Shown: in pieces, positions 8,071 through 18,367 of the stretch
Position numbering within the stretch: the first letter of the stretch is position 1
Layout of the letters: every line of letters starts with the position of its first letter
NCBI GenBank assembly: GCA_947479935.1
Contig: CANKBG010000013.1
Location: forward strand, 1 to 63,168
DNA length: 63,168 nucleotides
Direction of reading: 5' to 3'
DNA from: Comamonadaceae bacterium
GTDB lineage: Bacteria > Pseudomonadota > Gammaproteobacteria > Burkholderiales > Burkholderiaceae_C
Notes under the pieces: model-generated
Database searches by the model: none
What the model was told of the DNA's origin: nothing
The model's input: the letters and a program-made list of their open reading frames with translations, nothing else
Position numbers and translations under genes: made by a program

Positions 8071-10926
8071 ATGTCTGAACAAAAAACAAATTACCGCGCC
8101 ACTCTGAACATGCCCGACACCGCTTTTGCGATGCGCGGCGATTTGCCAAAGCGTGAGCCAGCGTGGGCCAAAGCTTGGAGCGATGAAGGCCTGTACAAAA
8201 AACTGCGTGTAGCCCGTCAAGGTGCCCCTCTGTTTGTATTGCACGATGGCCCGCCCTATGCCAACGGCAAATTGCACATTGGCCATGCCCTGAACAAAGT
8301 ACTTAAGGACATGATCGTCAAGTCCAAGCAACTGGCTGGCTTTGATGCGCAATACATTCCCGGCTGGGACTGCCACGGCTTACCCATTGAAAACGCCATT
8401 GAAAAATTGCATGGCCGCAAACTGAGCCGCGACGACATGCAAGCCAAAAGCCGCGCTTTTGCCACTGAGCAAATTGGCCAACAGCGTGATGACTTCAAAC
8501 GCTTGGGCGTGTTGGGCGATTGGGAGCGTCCCTATCGAACCATGGATTTTGCCAACGAAGCCGGAGAAATTCGTGCCTTTAAACGCGTCATCGAGCGCGG
8601 CTTTGTTTACCGTGGTTTGAAGCCCGTTTATTGGTGCTTCGATTGCGGCTCTTCATTGGCCGAATTTGAAATTGAATACGCCGACAAAAAGAGCGACACC
8701 CTGGATGTGGCTTTTGAAGCTGCAGACAACACGGCTTTGGCCAAGGCTTTCAATCTCAGCACACTACCCGGACAAAACCAATCTGCTTTCGCAGTCATTT
8801 GGACCACCACCGCCTGGACATTGCCTGCCAATCAAGCCTTGAATGTGAACCCAGAGTTGGTTTATGCATTGGTCAACACTCCAAAAGGCTTCTTGGTCTT
8901 GGCTGAGTCTTTGGTTGAAAAATGCTTAGAGCGTTACAAGTTGGAAGGCCGAGTGGTGGCCACCACCACTGGCGACAAACTGGGCTGTTTGAATTTCAAG
9001 CATCCTTTGTACGACGTGCATGAGGGGTACAAACGTTTTTCCCCTGTTTATGTGGCCGAGTATGTCAGTGCGCAAGACGGCACCGGCATTGTTCACTCGT
9101 CCCCTGCTTATGGCGTGGATGACTTTAATTCCTGTGTGGCCAATGGCTTGGCTTATGACGACATCTTGAACCCTGTTCAAGGCAACGGCAGCTATGCAGA
9201 CGACCTGCCTTTATTTGGTGGCATGAACATTTGGAAAGCATGCGCGCGTGTCATTGAAGTACTGGCCGAAAGCAATCGCTTGATGGCCACCTACGGCATC
9301 ACACACAGTTACCCGCATTGCTGGCGACACAAAACCCCCGTCATTTACCGTGCCGCTGCGCAGTGGTTTGTGCGAATGGACGAAGGCCCTGGCGTTTTCA
9401 CCCAAGACAAAGCACCCAAAACTTTGCGACAGTTGGCATTGGATGCCATTGATCAAACCAACTTCTATCCTGAGAATGGCAAGACTCGTTTGCGCGACAT
9501 GATTGCCAACCGACCCGACTGGTGTATTTCTCGGCAGCGAAGCTGGGGCGTGCCTGTGCCTTTCTTCTTGCACAAAGACTCCGGAGAGTTGCATCCCCGT
9601 ACCATGGAAATTTTGGACCAAGCCGCCGACATTGTTGAAAAAGGTGGCATTGAAGCTTGGAGCCGCGCATCAGTGGAAGAAATTTTGGGTGCGGCCGATG
9701 CAGCGCACTACACCAAGAGCACCGACATTTTGGAAGTATGGTTTGACTCGGGCTCCACGTTTCAACACGTGCTGCGCGGCAGCCACAAAGATGCTTACGA
9801 TCGCAAGCCTTTCCATGATGTGGGCCCCGAAGCAGACTTGTATTTAGAAGGTCATGACCAACACCGTGGCTGGTTTCACAGCTCCTTGTTGCTCGGTTGT
9901 GCGTTGTACGACCGCGCCCCTTATCGCGGCTTGCTCACGCACGGATTTGCCACCGACGGGCAAGGCCGAAAGATGAGCAAGAGCTTGGGTAATGTGGTCA
10001 TTCCCCAAGAGATTACCGACAAAATGGGTGCAGAAATTGTGCGCTTGTGGGTGGCCTCAACTGACTACTCGGGCGACCTCAACATCGACGACAAAATTTT
10101 GGCGCGTGTGGTCGACGCCTATCGCCGCATTCGAAACACCTTGCGTTTCTTATTGGCCAACGTGAGCGACTTCGACCCCGCCAAAGACACCGTGGCTGAC
10201 GCCGACCTGCTTGAAATCGATCGCTTTGCTCTCAGCCGCGCAGCAGAACTTCAAGCCGACATCTTGGCGCATTTCAATGTTTATGAGTTCCACCCTGTGG
10301 TGTCTAAGTTGCAGGTGTATTGCTCAGAAGATTTGGGCGCATTCTATTTGGACGTACTGAAAGATCGCCTCTACACCAGCGCGCCCAAATCGATGGCACG
10401 CCGTTCTGCTCAAACCGTGCTGTATCGCATCACGCACGCCATGCTGCGCTTGATGGCCCCCTTCTTAAGCTTTACAGCAGAAGAAGCTTGGCAAGCCTTT
10501 GGTGCTTCTGAATCAATCTTCATGGAAACCTACAGCGACTTGGGCACACCCAATGAAGCACTGCTGGCCAAGTGGTCACGCATTCGCGAAATTCGCGATC
10601 AAGTGAACAAGGACATCGAAGTGCTTCGCGCTAACGGCCAAGTTGGCGCTTCGTTGCAAGCTGCTGTCACCTTACAAACCACACCAGAAGATCACGCGCT
10701 ATTGGCCAGTTTGGGTGGCGATTTGAAGTTTGTGTTCATCACTTCGCAACTTATTTTAGAAGCAGGGGAATCACTCGTTGCCAAAGTCAGTGTCAGCCAA
10801 GACACCAAGTGTGATCGCTGCTGGCATTACGCACCCGATGTGGGCGTGAACTCTGCACACCCTTCGCTATGCGGACGTTGCGACAGCAATCTGCATGGCA
10901 GCGGCGAACATCGTTTGTTTGCCTAG
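8071..10926 (+). CDS. ileS: Isoleucyl-tRNA synthetase
   Basis: Class Ia aminoacyl-tRNA synthetase charging tRNA-Ile. HIGH is at residues 69-72 ([12 protein letters not shown]) and KMSKSLGN near residue 634. The editing (CP1) domain lies between, with the [12 protein letters not shown] region. The C-terminal zinc knuckle CDRCWHY...CGRCDSN is intact. The 951-aa length is normal. It begins 38 bases after ribF and ends 5 bases before lspA, so all three are probably co-transcribed. Confidence 0.98.
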   Translation: MSEQKTNYRATLNMPDTAFAMRGDLPKREPAWAKAWSDEGLYKKLRVARQGAPLFVLHDGPPYANGKLHIGHALNKVLKDMIVKSKQLAGFDAQYIPGWDCHGLPIENAIEKLHGRKLSRDDMQAKSRAFATEQIGQQRDDFKRLGVLGDWERPYRTMDFANEAGEIRAFKRVIERGFVYRGLKPVYWCFDCGSSLAEFEIEYADKKSDTLDVAFEAADNTALAKAFNLSTLPGQNQSAFAVIWTTTAWTLPANQALNVNPELVYALVNTPKGFLVLAESLVEKCLERYKLEGRVVATTTGDKLGCLNFKHPLYDVHEGYKRFSPVYVAEYVSAQDGTGIVHSSPAYGVDDFNSCVANGLAYDDILNPVQGNGSYADDLPLFGGMNIWKACARVIEVLAESNRLMATYGITHSYPHCWRHKTPVIYRAAAQWFVRMDEGPGVFTQDKAPKTLRQLALDAIDQTNFYPENGKTRLRDMIANRPDWCISRQRSWGVPVPFFLHKDSGELHPRTMEILDQAADIVEKGGIEAWSRASVEEILGAADAAHYTKSTDILEVWFDSGSTFQHVLRGSHKDAYDRKPFHDVGPEADLYLEGHDQHRGWFHSSLLLGCALYDRAPYRGLLTHGFATDGQGRKMSKSLGNVVIPQEITDKMGAEIVRLWVASTDYSGDLNIDDKILARVVDAYRRIRNTLRFLLANVSDFDPAKDTVADADLLEIDRFALSRAAELQADILAHFNVYEFHPVVSKLQVYCSEDLGAFYLDVLKDRLYTSAPKSMARRSAQTVLYRITHAMLRLMAPFLSFTAEEAWQAFGASESIFMETYSDLGTPNEALLAKWSRIREIRDQVNKDIEVLRANGQVGASLQAAVTLQTTPEDHALLASLGGDLKFVFITSQLILEAGESLVAKVSVSQDTKCDRCWHYAPDVGVNSAHPSLCGRCDSNLHGSGEHRLFA

Positions 10927-10931
10927 GCAAA

Positions 10932-11435
10932 ATGGCGCGCAATAAAAACGCATTCATTTCTGGGTCTGGTGCTTGGCTTTGGTTAGGCTTGGCACTCATC
11001 ACACTCTTGCTGGATCAACTCACTAAAATTGCAGTCATCGGTGCGTTTCAGTTGGGCGAGTCTTTGCCCATTACTTCTTTTTTTAACTTGGTGCGCGTTC
11101 ACAATCCCGGGGCTGCTTTTTCTTTCTTAGCCGATGCAGGCGGCTGGCAACGCTGGTTCTTCACAGGGCTAGGCTCGGTTGCCGCATTGGTCATGATTTA
11201 CTTGCTGCGCAAGCACCAAAGTGAAACTTTGTTTTGCATGGCTTTGTCATTGCTCTTGGGGGGCGCTGTGGGCAATGTGATCGACCGCGTGCTTTATAGC
11301 TACGTTGTAGATTTCTTAGATTTCTATTACGGCTCTTGGCACTTCCCAGCTTTCAATGTGGCAGACAGCGCCATCTCCCTCGGCGCAGGCTTGCTCATCT
11401 TGGATGAGCTGCTGCGCGTCAGGCGAGGAAACTAA
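10932..11435 (+). CDS. lspA: Lipoprotein signal peptidase (signal peptidase II)
   Basis: Inner-membrane aspartyl protease that cleaves prolipoprotein signal peptides after lipid modification. 167 aa with four predicted membrane helices. The conserved blocks are [24 protein letters not shown] (first catalytic Asp) and FNVADSAIS (second catalytic Asp). The start ATG 10932 lies 5 bases after the ileS stop; an upstream in-frame start inside ileS is rejected because the family begins here. Confidence 0.96.
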   Translation: MARNKNAFISGSGAWLWLGLALITLLLDQLTKIAVIGAFQLGESLPITSFFNLVRVHNPGAAFSFLADAGGWQRWFFTGLGSVAALVMIYLLRKHQSETLFCMALSLLLGGAVGNVIDRVLYSYVVDFLDFYYGSWHFPAFNVADSAISLGAGLLILDELLRVRRGN

Positions 11436-11438
11436 GCC

Positions 11439-12422
11439 TCACAAAGTGAGAATCGTGCAACCCGTTGTTTTACGGGCTTCCAAAGCGCGGTGTGCTTCTT
11501 GCACTTGCGCCAGCGGGAAAGTTTGATCAATGTGAATTTTCACTTTGCCACTTTGCACCACAGCAAACAAATCGTCCGCCATGGCTTGGGTGCTTTCACG
11601 CGATGTAATGTGGCTGAACAAGGTTTGGCGTGTGACGTACAAAGAACCCTTAGCGCCCAACATGCCTGGTGCAAAGGGTGCCACGGCACCTGAGGCATTG
11701 CCAAAACTTGCCATCAAGCCAAAGGGGCGCAAGCATTCAAGTGATTTGTCCCATGTGTCTTTGCCCACAGAGTCGTAAACAACTTTCACGCCTTTGCCGC
11801 CGGTGATTTCTTTCACGCGGGGCAAGAAATCTTCGGTGCTGTAATTGATGCAGTATTCGGCGCCATTGGCCAATGCAAGTTTGCATTTGTCATCTGAACC
11901 CGCTGTGCCAATCATTTTGAAACCCAAAGCCTTGCCCCATTGGCACGCAATCAGGCCCACACCGCCAGCGGCTGCATGGAACAAGACATGGTCGCCGGCT
12001 TGCAAACCTTCAACGGGGCGCGTTTTCAAAAGAAGGTACTGTGCCGTCAGTCCCTTGAGCATCATGGCGGCGCCTGTTTCAAATGAAATATCGTCAGGCA
12101 ATTTGCAAACGCACTTCGCAGGCATGACGCGCTCTTCGCAATAGCTGCCTGGGGGTTGGCTGGCATAGGCTGCACGGTCGCCCACCTTGAGATGTGTCAC
12201 GCCCTCGCCCACTGCCTCCACAATGCCCGAAGCTTCCATGCCCAATTTAAGGGGCATGGGCAGGGTGTACAAACCACTGCGCTGATACACATCAATGAAG
12301 TTCAAGCCAATGGCTTTGTGGCGAATGCGTATTTCACCAGGGCCGGGTTGGCCTACCGTGACATCTACCAACTTGAGTTGTTCTGGACCACCGTTTTGGT
12401 CGATTTGGACGGCTAAGCTCAT
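11439..12422 (-). CDS. NAD(P)H:quinone oxidoreductase, zinc-independent MDR type (QorA-like)
   Basis: Medium-chain dehydrogenase/reductase of 327 aa lacking the catalytic zinc ligands. Landmarks are the GroES-like N-terminal part (GLNFIDVYQRSGLYTLP, GMEASGIVEAVGEGV) and the nucleotide-binding motif LFHAAAGGVGLIACQWGKAL. It would reduce quinones with NADPH by one electron. The chosen start is ATG 12422, with AAGGAG nine bases upstream. The longer in-frame extension (to 12734) crosses the divergent promoter region and the start of the DMT gene, so it is not real. It ends 3 bases beyond the lspA stop, convergent. Confidence 0.92.
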   Translation of the reverse strand: MSLAVQIDQNGGPEQLKLVDVTVGQPGPGEIRIRHKAIGLNFIDVYQRSGLYTLPMPLKLGMEASGIVEAVGEGVTHLKVGDRAAYASQPPGSYCEERVMPAKCVCKLPDDISFETGAAMMLKGLTAQYLLLKTRPVEGLQAGDHVLFHAAAGGVGLIACQWGKALGFKMIGTAGSDDKCKLALANGAEYCINYSTEDFLPRVKEITGGKGVKVVYDSVGKDTWDKSLECLRPFGLMASFGNASGAVAPFAPGMLGAKGSLYVTRQTLFSHITSRESTQAMADDLFAVVQSGKVKIHIDQTFPLAQVQEAHRALEARKTTGCTILTL

Positions 12423-12555
12423 GTGTTTCTCCTTGGAAATTGAAATTCTGATGTGAACGGCTTGTGAGCCAAAATCACGTTGACCGCTACTTTGCCACGA
12501 ATTGAATGCCCCTGCGTACTCAGACCTGGGGTCAGTTGCCGTTAAAGTCACAGGC

Positions 12556-13461
12556 ATGACACAAAAACTATCATTTGGCACCGCACTCATGCTTACTGTG
12601 CCGCCCTTGCTGTGGGCTGGCAACGCAGTCGTAGGCCGATTGGTCAGTGATTTAGTACCACCCATCACCTTGAATTTTTTACGTTGGTTGATTGCTTTTT
12701 TCATTTTACTGCCCTTAGCATGGCAATTGCTCAAACCCAGCAGCCCACTCTGGCCTTATTGGCGCCGGTTTACTTTGCTCAGTTTTTTGGGTGTTGGCTG
12801 CTACAACGCGTTTCAGTATTTGGCCCTTCAAACATCCGCCCCCCTGAATGTGACCTTGGTGGCCGCCAGCACCCCCGTGTTCATGCTGGCCATTGGCGCT
12901 TTGTTTTTTCACACCCCCGTTAAGCGAGCGCAATGGTTGGGGGCCGTGCTGTCCATCACTGGCGTTTTGCTTGTTCTTTCACGCGGCGATATAGAGCAAT
13001 TGCTTCAAGTCAGTTTTGTGGTAGGAGACATTTATATTTTGTTGGCCACGGCTTGTTGGGCCCTGTACAGTTGGCTTCTCACCCAACGCAACGAGCCCGA
13101 TGAAATACGCAGCAACTGGGCCGCATTTCTCATGGCCCAAGTGATATTTGGTTTGGGTTGGGCCGGCATGTTTAGCGGTGCCGAATGGGCCCTCACTGAT
13201 GCGCACATCACTTGGGGCCCTCCGCTTTATGCCGCGTTGGCCTTTGTGGCCATTGGGCCCGCCGTGCTGGCATATCGGTGTTGGGGCTTGGGCGTGCAAA
13301 CGGCGGGGCCAGCGGTGGCAGGTTTCTTTGCCAACCTCACACCTCTTTTTGCAGCCATCCTTTCGTCCGTGTTTCTTGGTGACTTGCCTAAAATTTATCA
13401 CGCACTGGCTTTTGCACTCATTGTGAGCGGCATTGTGATTTCTTCGCGTCGCTCAAGCTAA
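12556..13461 (+). CDS. EamA/DMT-superfamily transporter
   Basis: Inner-membrane drug/metabolite transporter of about 301 aa with roughly ten hydrophobic helices in two EamA repeats. The first contains PPLLWAGNAVVGRLVSDLVP and NFLRW. The second contains LATACWALYSWLLTQ and ends with GDLPKIYHALAFALIVSGIV. The family exports metabolites or amino acids; the substrate cannot be predicted. The preferred start is ATG 12556 (MTQKLSFG), with an alternative 18 codons upstream at 12502. It is divergent from the quinone oxidoreductase. Confidence 0.88.
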   Translation: MTQKLSFGTALMLTVPPLLWAGNAVVGRLVSDLVPPITLNFLRWLIAFFILLPLAWQLLKPSSPLWPYWRRFTLLSFLGVGCYNAFQYLALQTSAPLNVTLVAASTPVFMLAIGALFFHTPVKRAQWLGAVLSITGVLLVLSRGDIEQLLQVSFVVGDIYILLATACWALYSWLLTQRNEPDEIRSNWAAFLMAQVIFGLGWAGMFSGAEWALTDAHITWGPPLYAALAFVAIGPAVLAYRCWGLGVQTAGPAVAGFFANLTPLFAAILSSVFLGDLPKIYHALAFALIVSGIVISSRRSS

Positions 13462-13507
13462 TTTAAAGACCGCAGAATAAGAGAAGCGCCGCAATGACGC
13501 AAAGCTC

Positions 13508-14305
13508 TCAATAAGTACCCGGGTAAGCGCCGCCATCGGTTAATAAATTTTGACCCGTGATGTAGGACGCTTGTTGGCTACAAACAAAAGCACACAAGGC
13601 GCCAAACTCTTGAGGTGTGCCATACCGACCCGCAGGCACCATGGCTTGCTGTTCCGCACGAATTTCAGCCGTTGATTTTCCTGTTTTTTGCGCAATGGCT
13701 TCGACGTTGGTGCGAATGCGATCGGTGTCAAATCTGCCAGGCAAGATGTTGTTGAGGGTGACCCCTTGCGCTGCAATTTTCGTTCGCGCTACACCAGCCA
13801 CAAAACCGGTTAAGCCACTGCGAGCACCATTGGACAGGCCCAAAATATCGATGGGTGACTTCACCGAACTGGAGGTGATGTTCACAATGCGGCCAAAGCC
13901 ACGTGCGGCCATGCCATCCACTGTGGCCTTGATGAGTTCAATGGGTGTGAGCATGTTGGCGTCGATTGCCTTGATCCAAGCCTCGCGATCCCAATTGCGG
14001 AAATCACCAGGAGGGGGGCCACCTGCGTTGGTCACAACAATGTCAAAGTCTTTGCCAGGACCACCGGCCACTGAAAACAAAGCGGCACGCCCAGCTTCTG
14101 TGGTGATGTCAGCGGCCACAGCAATAAGTTTGACCCCTGGTGCTTCCTTTTGTAAATCGGCCACCGACTGATTGAGTACTTCAGCGCCGCGCGCCACCAT
14201 GACCACGTTGACGCCTTCGAGTGCCAAGGCACGCGCACAGCCCCAGCCCAATCCTTTGCTGGCACCGCCCACCAAAGCCCATTTACCTTTGATACCAAAA
14301 TCCAT
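13508..14305 (-). CDS. SDR-family oxidoreductase with atypical active site
   Basis: 265-aa short-chain dehydrogenase fold. The cofactor motif GGASKGLGWG (residues about 14-23) and VTNAGGPPPGDF are clear, and the C-terminal YITGQNLLTDGGAYPGTY is typical of FabG-like SDRs. The catalytic YxxxK is missing: the aligned stretch reads SSSVKSPIDILGLSNGARSG, with Leu or Ser where Tyr is expected and Ala or Arg where Lys is expected. A related SDR subgroup shows LALSNALRAG here. A GAGGAG Shine-Dalgarno precedes ATG 14305. The reaction is unknown; it may be non-canonical or regulatory. Confidence 0.85.
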   Translation of the reverse strand: MDFGIKGKWALVGGASKGLGWGCARALALEGVNVVMVARGAEVLNQSVADLQKEAPGVKLIAVAADITTEAGRAALFSVAGGPGKDFDIVVTNAGGPPPGDFRNWDREAWIKAIDANMLTPIELIKATVDGMAARGFGRIVNITSSSVKSPIDILGLSNGARSGLTGFVAGVARTKIAAQGVTLNNILPGRFDTDRIRTNVEAIAQKTGKSTAEIRAEQQAMVPAGRYGTPQEFGALCAFVCSQQASYITGQNLLTDGGAYPGTY

Positions 14306-14446
14306 GATGACTCCTCAAAATTTCAACAAAAAATAAGACACGATGATTTAACAACCTGAAAAACCTTAGGCTTTGCCGCTGGATGCCATAGAGCTTTATG
14401 CAGGCAACAGCAATCCTGATGTCAATTTGGAAGCTGCGGCTTTACA

Positions 14447-16069
14447 TCAAAAGCCAACCGCCTGGCCATCACGCCTTGGGTCTGAGGCGGCCACATAGCC
14501 TTCAACTTTGGTATCGCCCATGCGCCATATAAATTGACCTGCGCCAAAGTCTTGGTAAGAGTCGTTGATCACTTCCAACTCATGGCCTAAATCGTTCAGA
14601 CCCTGCACAGTGCCGCGGTCCATGTTGGACTCTGCGTTGATGGACAAGCCCGCGTTGTAACGCCAGCGAGGTGCATCGCAAGCGGTCTGGGGGTTCTGTC
14701 CGTAGTCGAGCATGCGCACCAAGGTTTGCATATGGCCTTGGGGCTGCATGTTCCCGCCCATCACGCCATAACTCATAACGGGCTGGCCGTTTTGCGTGAG
14801 GAAAGCAGGAATGATGGTTTGGAACGGGCGCTTGCCAGGCGCCACCAAGTTGGCCGCATTGGCTCCATTTAAATCGGTGCTAAAGCCAAAGCCTCGGTTT
14901 TGCAGACTGACGCCGTAAGTGGGCTCGACCACGCCCGAGCCAAAGCCCATGTAGTTACTTTGAATGAAACTCACCATCATGCCGTTTTCATCAGCCGCAG
15001 TCAGGTAAATGGTGCCGCCTTTGACGGGGTTGCCCGCTTTGAAGTCTTGTGCCTGTTTCATGTTGATGAGTTTGGCGCGGCTTTTCAAATAGGCAGGGTC
15101 TAGCATTTGAGCAGGCGTGACTTCCATGTAACGCGGATCGGCCACATAGCGGTACACATCGGCAAAGGCCAGCTTCATGGCTTCAATTTGCAAATGCTGT
15201 GAGTCAATGCCGTCCACCTTCATGCTGGCAATGTCAAAGTTTTCCAAAATGCCAAGGGCGATCAATGCCGCAATGCCTTGGCCGTTCGGCGGTATTTCGT
15301 GCAAGGTATAGCCACGGTAATTTTGAGCGATGGGCTCGACCCACTCAGGGCGATATTGCGCCAAGTCTTGCAAGCTCAAAGCACCGCCATGTTGGTTTGA
15401 AAATCGCACCAAGGCTTCGGCAATTTCGCCTTCATAAAAAGCCCGGCCTTTGGTTTCTGCAATGGCGCGCAAACCTTTAGCGGCCGCTTTAAACTGAAAC
15501 AGTTCGCCCACATTGGGCGCTCTGCCCCAAGGCAAAAAGCTTTCAGCAAAGCCCGGCATGGTTTGCAGCAAGGGCGTGGCGGCATCCCACTTTTGCTGAA
15601 TCACCACTGGCATGAGGTAACCACGCTCTGCAATTTCAATGGCGGGCTCCATGAGATCGGCAAAGGGCAGCTTGCCAAATTTTTCGCTCATGGCGGCCCA
15701 AGCACTGACAGCACCGGGCACCGTGACAGAGTCCCAGCCGCGCTTGGGTGGGTTGACTGAATCACTGCCGTATTTTTTGTGGAAATATTCGGGCGTCCAT
15801 GCTTGGGGGGCAGGGCCGGAGGCATTCAGGCCGTGCAGCTTTTTGCCATCCCACAAAATACAAAATGCATCTGACCCTAAACCATTGCTGACGGGCTCGG
15901 TGATGGTCATGGTTGCGGCGGCTGCAATAGCGGCGTCGACGGCATTGCCGCCTTTGAGCATCATGCGAAGGCCAGCTTGTGCAGCCAAGGGGTGCGAAGT
16001 GGACACAATATTGCGCGCAAACAAGGGTAAGCGGGCCGAAGAATAAGGGGTGCTGAAATCAAAGCTCAT
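14447..16069 (-). CDS. Gamma-glutamyltransferase-family Ntn-hydrolase
   Basis: About 540 aa, a GGT-like proenzyme expected to cleave itself before a Thr. The large-subunit region contains LRMMLKGGNAVDAAIAAAAT. The putative nucleophile Thr is in VKGGTIYLTAADENG, followed by SFIQSNYMGFGSG and MGGNMQPQGHMQ. This form (GDTVYL-like) belongs to the YwrD-type branch rather than classical GGT. No signal peptide is evident from the chosen start ATG 16069; the longer ATG at 16144 adds a non-family extension. It may hydrolyse gamma-glutamyl compounds. It lies just 5' of the TctBA genes in the same direction but is separated from them by a terminator-like hairpin. Confidence 0.9.
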   Translation of the reverse strand: MSFDFSTPYSSARLPLFARNIVSTSHPLAAQAGLRMMLKGGNAVDAAIAAAATMTITEPVSNGLGSDAFCILWDGKKLHGLNASGPAPQAWTPEYFHKKYGSDSVNPPKRGWDSVTVPGAVSAWAAMSEKFGKLPFADLMEPAIEIAERGYLMPVVIQQKWDAATPLLQTMPGFAESFLPWGRAPNVGELFQFKAAAKGLRAIAETKGRAFYEGEIAEALVRFSNQHGGALSLQDLAQYRPEWVEPIAQNYRGYTLHEIPPNGQGIAALIALGILENFDIASMKVDGIDSQHLQIEAMKLAFADVYRYVADPRYMEVTPAQMLDPAYLKSRAKLINMKQAQDFKAGNPVKGGTIYLTAADENGMMVSFIQSNYMGFGSGVVEPTYGVSLQNRGFGFSTDLNGANAANLVAPGKRPFQTIIPAFLTQNGQPVMSYGVMGGNMQPQGHMQTLVRMLDYGQNPQTACDAPRWRYNAGLSINAESNMDRGTVQGLNDLGHELEVINDSYQDFGAGQFIWRMGDTKVEGYVAASDPRRDGQAVGF

Positions 16070-16172
16070 GCTGACATCCGGTGTGAATTGGCGTTGTAGA
16101 AGGATAACAATCATTGTGTCAGGAAAATTGTGACTGAAAGTCACAAAGGCTTGTCACCTCAAAGAAAGAACC

Positions 16173-16204
16173 AAAAAAAACGGCACCCGAAGGTACCGTT
16201 TTGG
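16173..16204 (-). terminator. Intrinsic terminator of the tctBA operon
   Basis: On the minus strand the sequence reads AAAACGGTACC, loop TTCG, GGTGCCG, then a run of eight T. It lies 20-50 bases after the tctA stop at 16223 and before the GGT-like gene. One G-T pair in the stem does not spoil it. Confidence 0.85.
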
Positions 16205-16222
16205 CTTAGAAGTGATCTGAGA

Positions 16223-17734
16223 TCATTCTTCTACGAAGGCTTCTTCGCGTTTGGATTTGACGGATGGCAACAACACCACAATCAAAAGTATGGCAGCCGC
16301 AGCCAACAAACTGGCTGACAAACCACGCGTCACAAACACAGTCCAGTCACCCCGCGACAGCAGCAAAGCACGGCGCAAGTTTTCTTCCATCATGGGACCC
16401 AAGATGAAACCTAACAACAAAGGTGCAGGTTCTACGCCCAACTTGATGAACAAATAACCGATCACACCAAAGGCACCCACCAACCAAATGTCGAAAGTGT
16501 TGTTGTTGGTGGAATACACACCAATGGCACAGAACAGCACAATGGCAGGGAACAACCAACGGTAAGGCACGGTAAGCAACTTGATCCACATGCCGATGAG
16601 GGGCAAGTTCAAGATGATCAACATGGCGTTACCAATCCACATGGAAGCGATCAGACCCCAGAATAATTCAGGATTGCTGGTCATCACTTGAGGACCAGGT
16701 TGAATGTTGTGAATGGTCATGGCACCCACCATCAAAGCCATCACTGCGTTTGGTGGAATACCCAAGGTAAGCAAAGGTATGAAAGAGGTTTGCGCCCCTG
16801 CGTTGTTGGCAGACTCGGGGGCGGCCACACCGCGAATGTTGCCTTGACCAAACGGTACTTCACCAGGACGCAGCTTGGTTTTCTTCTCAATGGTGTAGGC
16901 TGCAAAAGCCGCCAACAAAGCACCTCCACCCGGCAAAATACCTAGCATTGAACCAATGGCCGTACCTCGCAAAACTGCAGGTACCATGTTTCTGAAGTCT
17001 TCTTTGGTAGGGAACAAGCCAGTGACTTTGCCTGTGAAAACTTCGCGTTTGTCTTCAGGTTGAGACAAGTTGGCAATGATCTCTCCATAACCAAAAACGC
17101 CCATGGCAATGGTAATGAAACCAATGCCGTCGGTGAGTTCAGGAATGTCAAAGCTGTAACGGGCTACACCCGAGTTAACGTCGGTACCGACCAAGCCAAG
17201 CAACAAGCCCAGCACAATCATGGCCACCGCTTTGAGCAACGAGCCAGAGGCCAACACCACAGCACCAATCAAGCCCAAGATCATGAGCGAGAAGTATTCG
17301 GCAGGACCGAACTTGAATGCCACTTCAGTCAAAGGCGCAGCAAATGCAGCCAAGATCAAAGTACCCACGCAACCGGCAAAGAAGGAACCCAATCCAGCAG
17401 CAGCCAGCGCTGGCCCCGCTCTGCCCTTGCGGGCCATTTGGTAGCCGTCAATCACAGTCACCACCGATGAGGACTCACCAGGCAAGTTGACCAAAATAGC
17501 GGTGGTCGAACCGCCGTATTGGGCGCCGTAATAAATACCCGCCAACATGATCAATGCCGCAATAGGGGGCAATGCATAGGTGGCAGGCAAAAGCATGGCA
17601 ATGGTTGCAACAGGACCAATGCCTGGCAACACGCCAATCAAAGTTCCTAACAAACAGCCTATGAAGCCATAGATCAGGTTTTGAAAGGTGAAAGCCACCC
17701 CAAAACCCAAAGATAAATTGTTAATCAGATCCAT
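16223..17734 (-). CDS. tctA: Tripartite tricarboxylate transporter, large permease TctA
   Basis: 503-aa inner-membrane permease with about 12 helices. Family hallmarks are GVLPGIGPVATIAMLLPATY, GIYYGAQYGGSTTAILVNLP, SSVVTVIDGYQMARKG, LGILPGGGALLAAFAAY and the substrate motif APESANNAGAQTSFIPLLTLG. It works with TctB and a periplasmic Bug-type receptor to import carboxylates. AAGGAG precedes ATG 17734, and the gene starts 10 bases after the tctB stop. No tctC is adjacent, so the receptor must be encoded elsewhere (one lies at 40370). Confidence 0.95.
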   Translation of the reverse strand: MDLINNLSLGFGVAFTFQNLIYGFIGCLLGTLIGVLPGIGPVATIAMLLPATYALPPIAALIMLAGIYYGAQYGGSTTAILVNLPGESSSVVTVIDGYQMARKGRAGPALAAAGLGSFFAGCVGTLILAAFAAPLTEVAFKFGPAEYFSLMILGLIGAVVLASGSLLKAVAMIVLGLLLGLVGTDVNSGVARYSFDIPELTDGIGFITIAMGVFGYGEIIANLSQPEDKREVFTGKVTGLFPTKEDFRNMVPAVLRGTAIGSMLGILPGGGALLAAFAAYTIEKKTKLRPGEVPFGQGNIRGVAAPESANNAGAQTSFIPLLTLGIPPNAVMALMVGAMTIHNIQPGPQVMTSNPELFWGLIASMWIGNAMLIILNLPLIGMWIKLLTVPYRWLFPAIVLFCAIGVYSTNNNTFDIWLVGAFGVIGYLFIKLGVEPAPLLLGFILGPMMEENLRRALLLSRGDWTVFVTRGLSASLLAAAAILLIVVLLPSVKSKREEAFVEE

Positions 17735-17744
17735 TTGTAACTCC

Positions 17745-18233
17745 TTAGCCGCTAATGAAAGAAGGCCACACAGGGAACTGCAATTTCAGCAGCATGATGA
17801 AGGCGGCGTAACTCATCAAAGACAAGATGATGCTGAGCACAACTGTTTCTGTGAATTTGAATTGGTCTCCCGCCATGCTGACCACAATGGTGGTGCCAAA
17901 AATAGCAACGATGAGACCCATTGCAGGGAAACCAATGCTGGGCAAGCCACCCAACAAAATACCAAATAGCAAGTTGCCTGCAATGATGTAGAACAAAGGC
18001 TTCCATGCCCATGCGCCCAGAGGCTCACCATCAGTGGTTTCAACGACCAAAGACTTGAATAAAATCACAGCACCTAAAAGGGTTAAGATCACGCCAAGCA
18101 AAAGTGGGAAGTAGCCAGGACCCATGCGGGCCCCGGAGCCAATGGTATAACTTGTTGCTCCATAGCCAAATGCGGCACCGACAACGGTGAACATCAGGCC
18201 GGAGAAAAAGTCTTTTTGACTTTTGATTTTCAC
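17745..18233 (-). CDS. tctB: Tripartite tricarboxylate transporter, small permease TctB
   Basis: About 162 aa with four hydrophobic helices (FFSGLMFTVVGAAFGYGA, LGVILTLLGAVILFKSL, LFYIIAGNLLFGILLGGL and the C-terminal LSLMSYAAFIMLLKLQFPVW). This is the DUF1468/TctB pattern. The start is GTG 18233 (VKIKSQKD), with GGAGGAG eight bases upstream. The longer in-frame ATG extension at 18401 is not family-like. It is first in a two-gene operon with tctA. Confidence 0.93.
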   Translation of the reverse strand: MKIKSQKDFFSGLMFTVVGAAFGYGATSYTIGSGARMGPGYFPLLLGVILTLLGAVILFKSLVVETTDGEPLGAWAWKPLFYIIAGNLLFGILLGGLPSIGFPAMGLIVAIFGTTIVVSMAGDQFKFTETVVLSIILSLMSYAAFIMLLKLQFPVWPSFISG

Positions 18234-18367
18234 AGGAACACTCCTCCAAAAAGTTTGGGATGGCGGATTTTGTGCCCAAACACACCCCATCTCAATGTGG
18301 GTTTCACCTACAAGTCGTAAATTAACACACCAGAGTATTTGGGTTAACCCTATATTTGAAGAGCCAT

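Noticed and set aside
12423..12734. N-terminal extension of the quinone oxidoreductase
   Set aside because: It would overlap the divergent DMT promoter and start; the good AAGGAG and the family start both favour ATG 12422.
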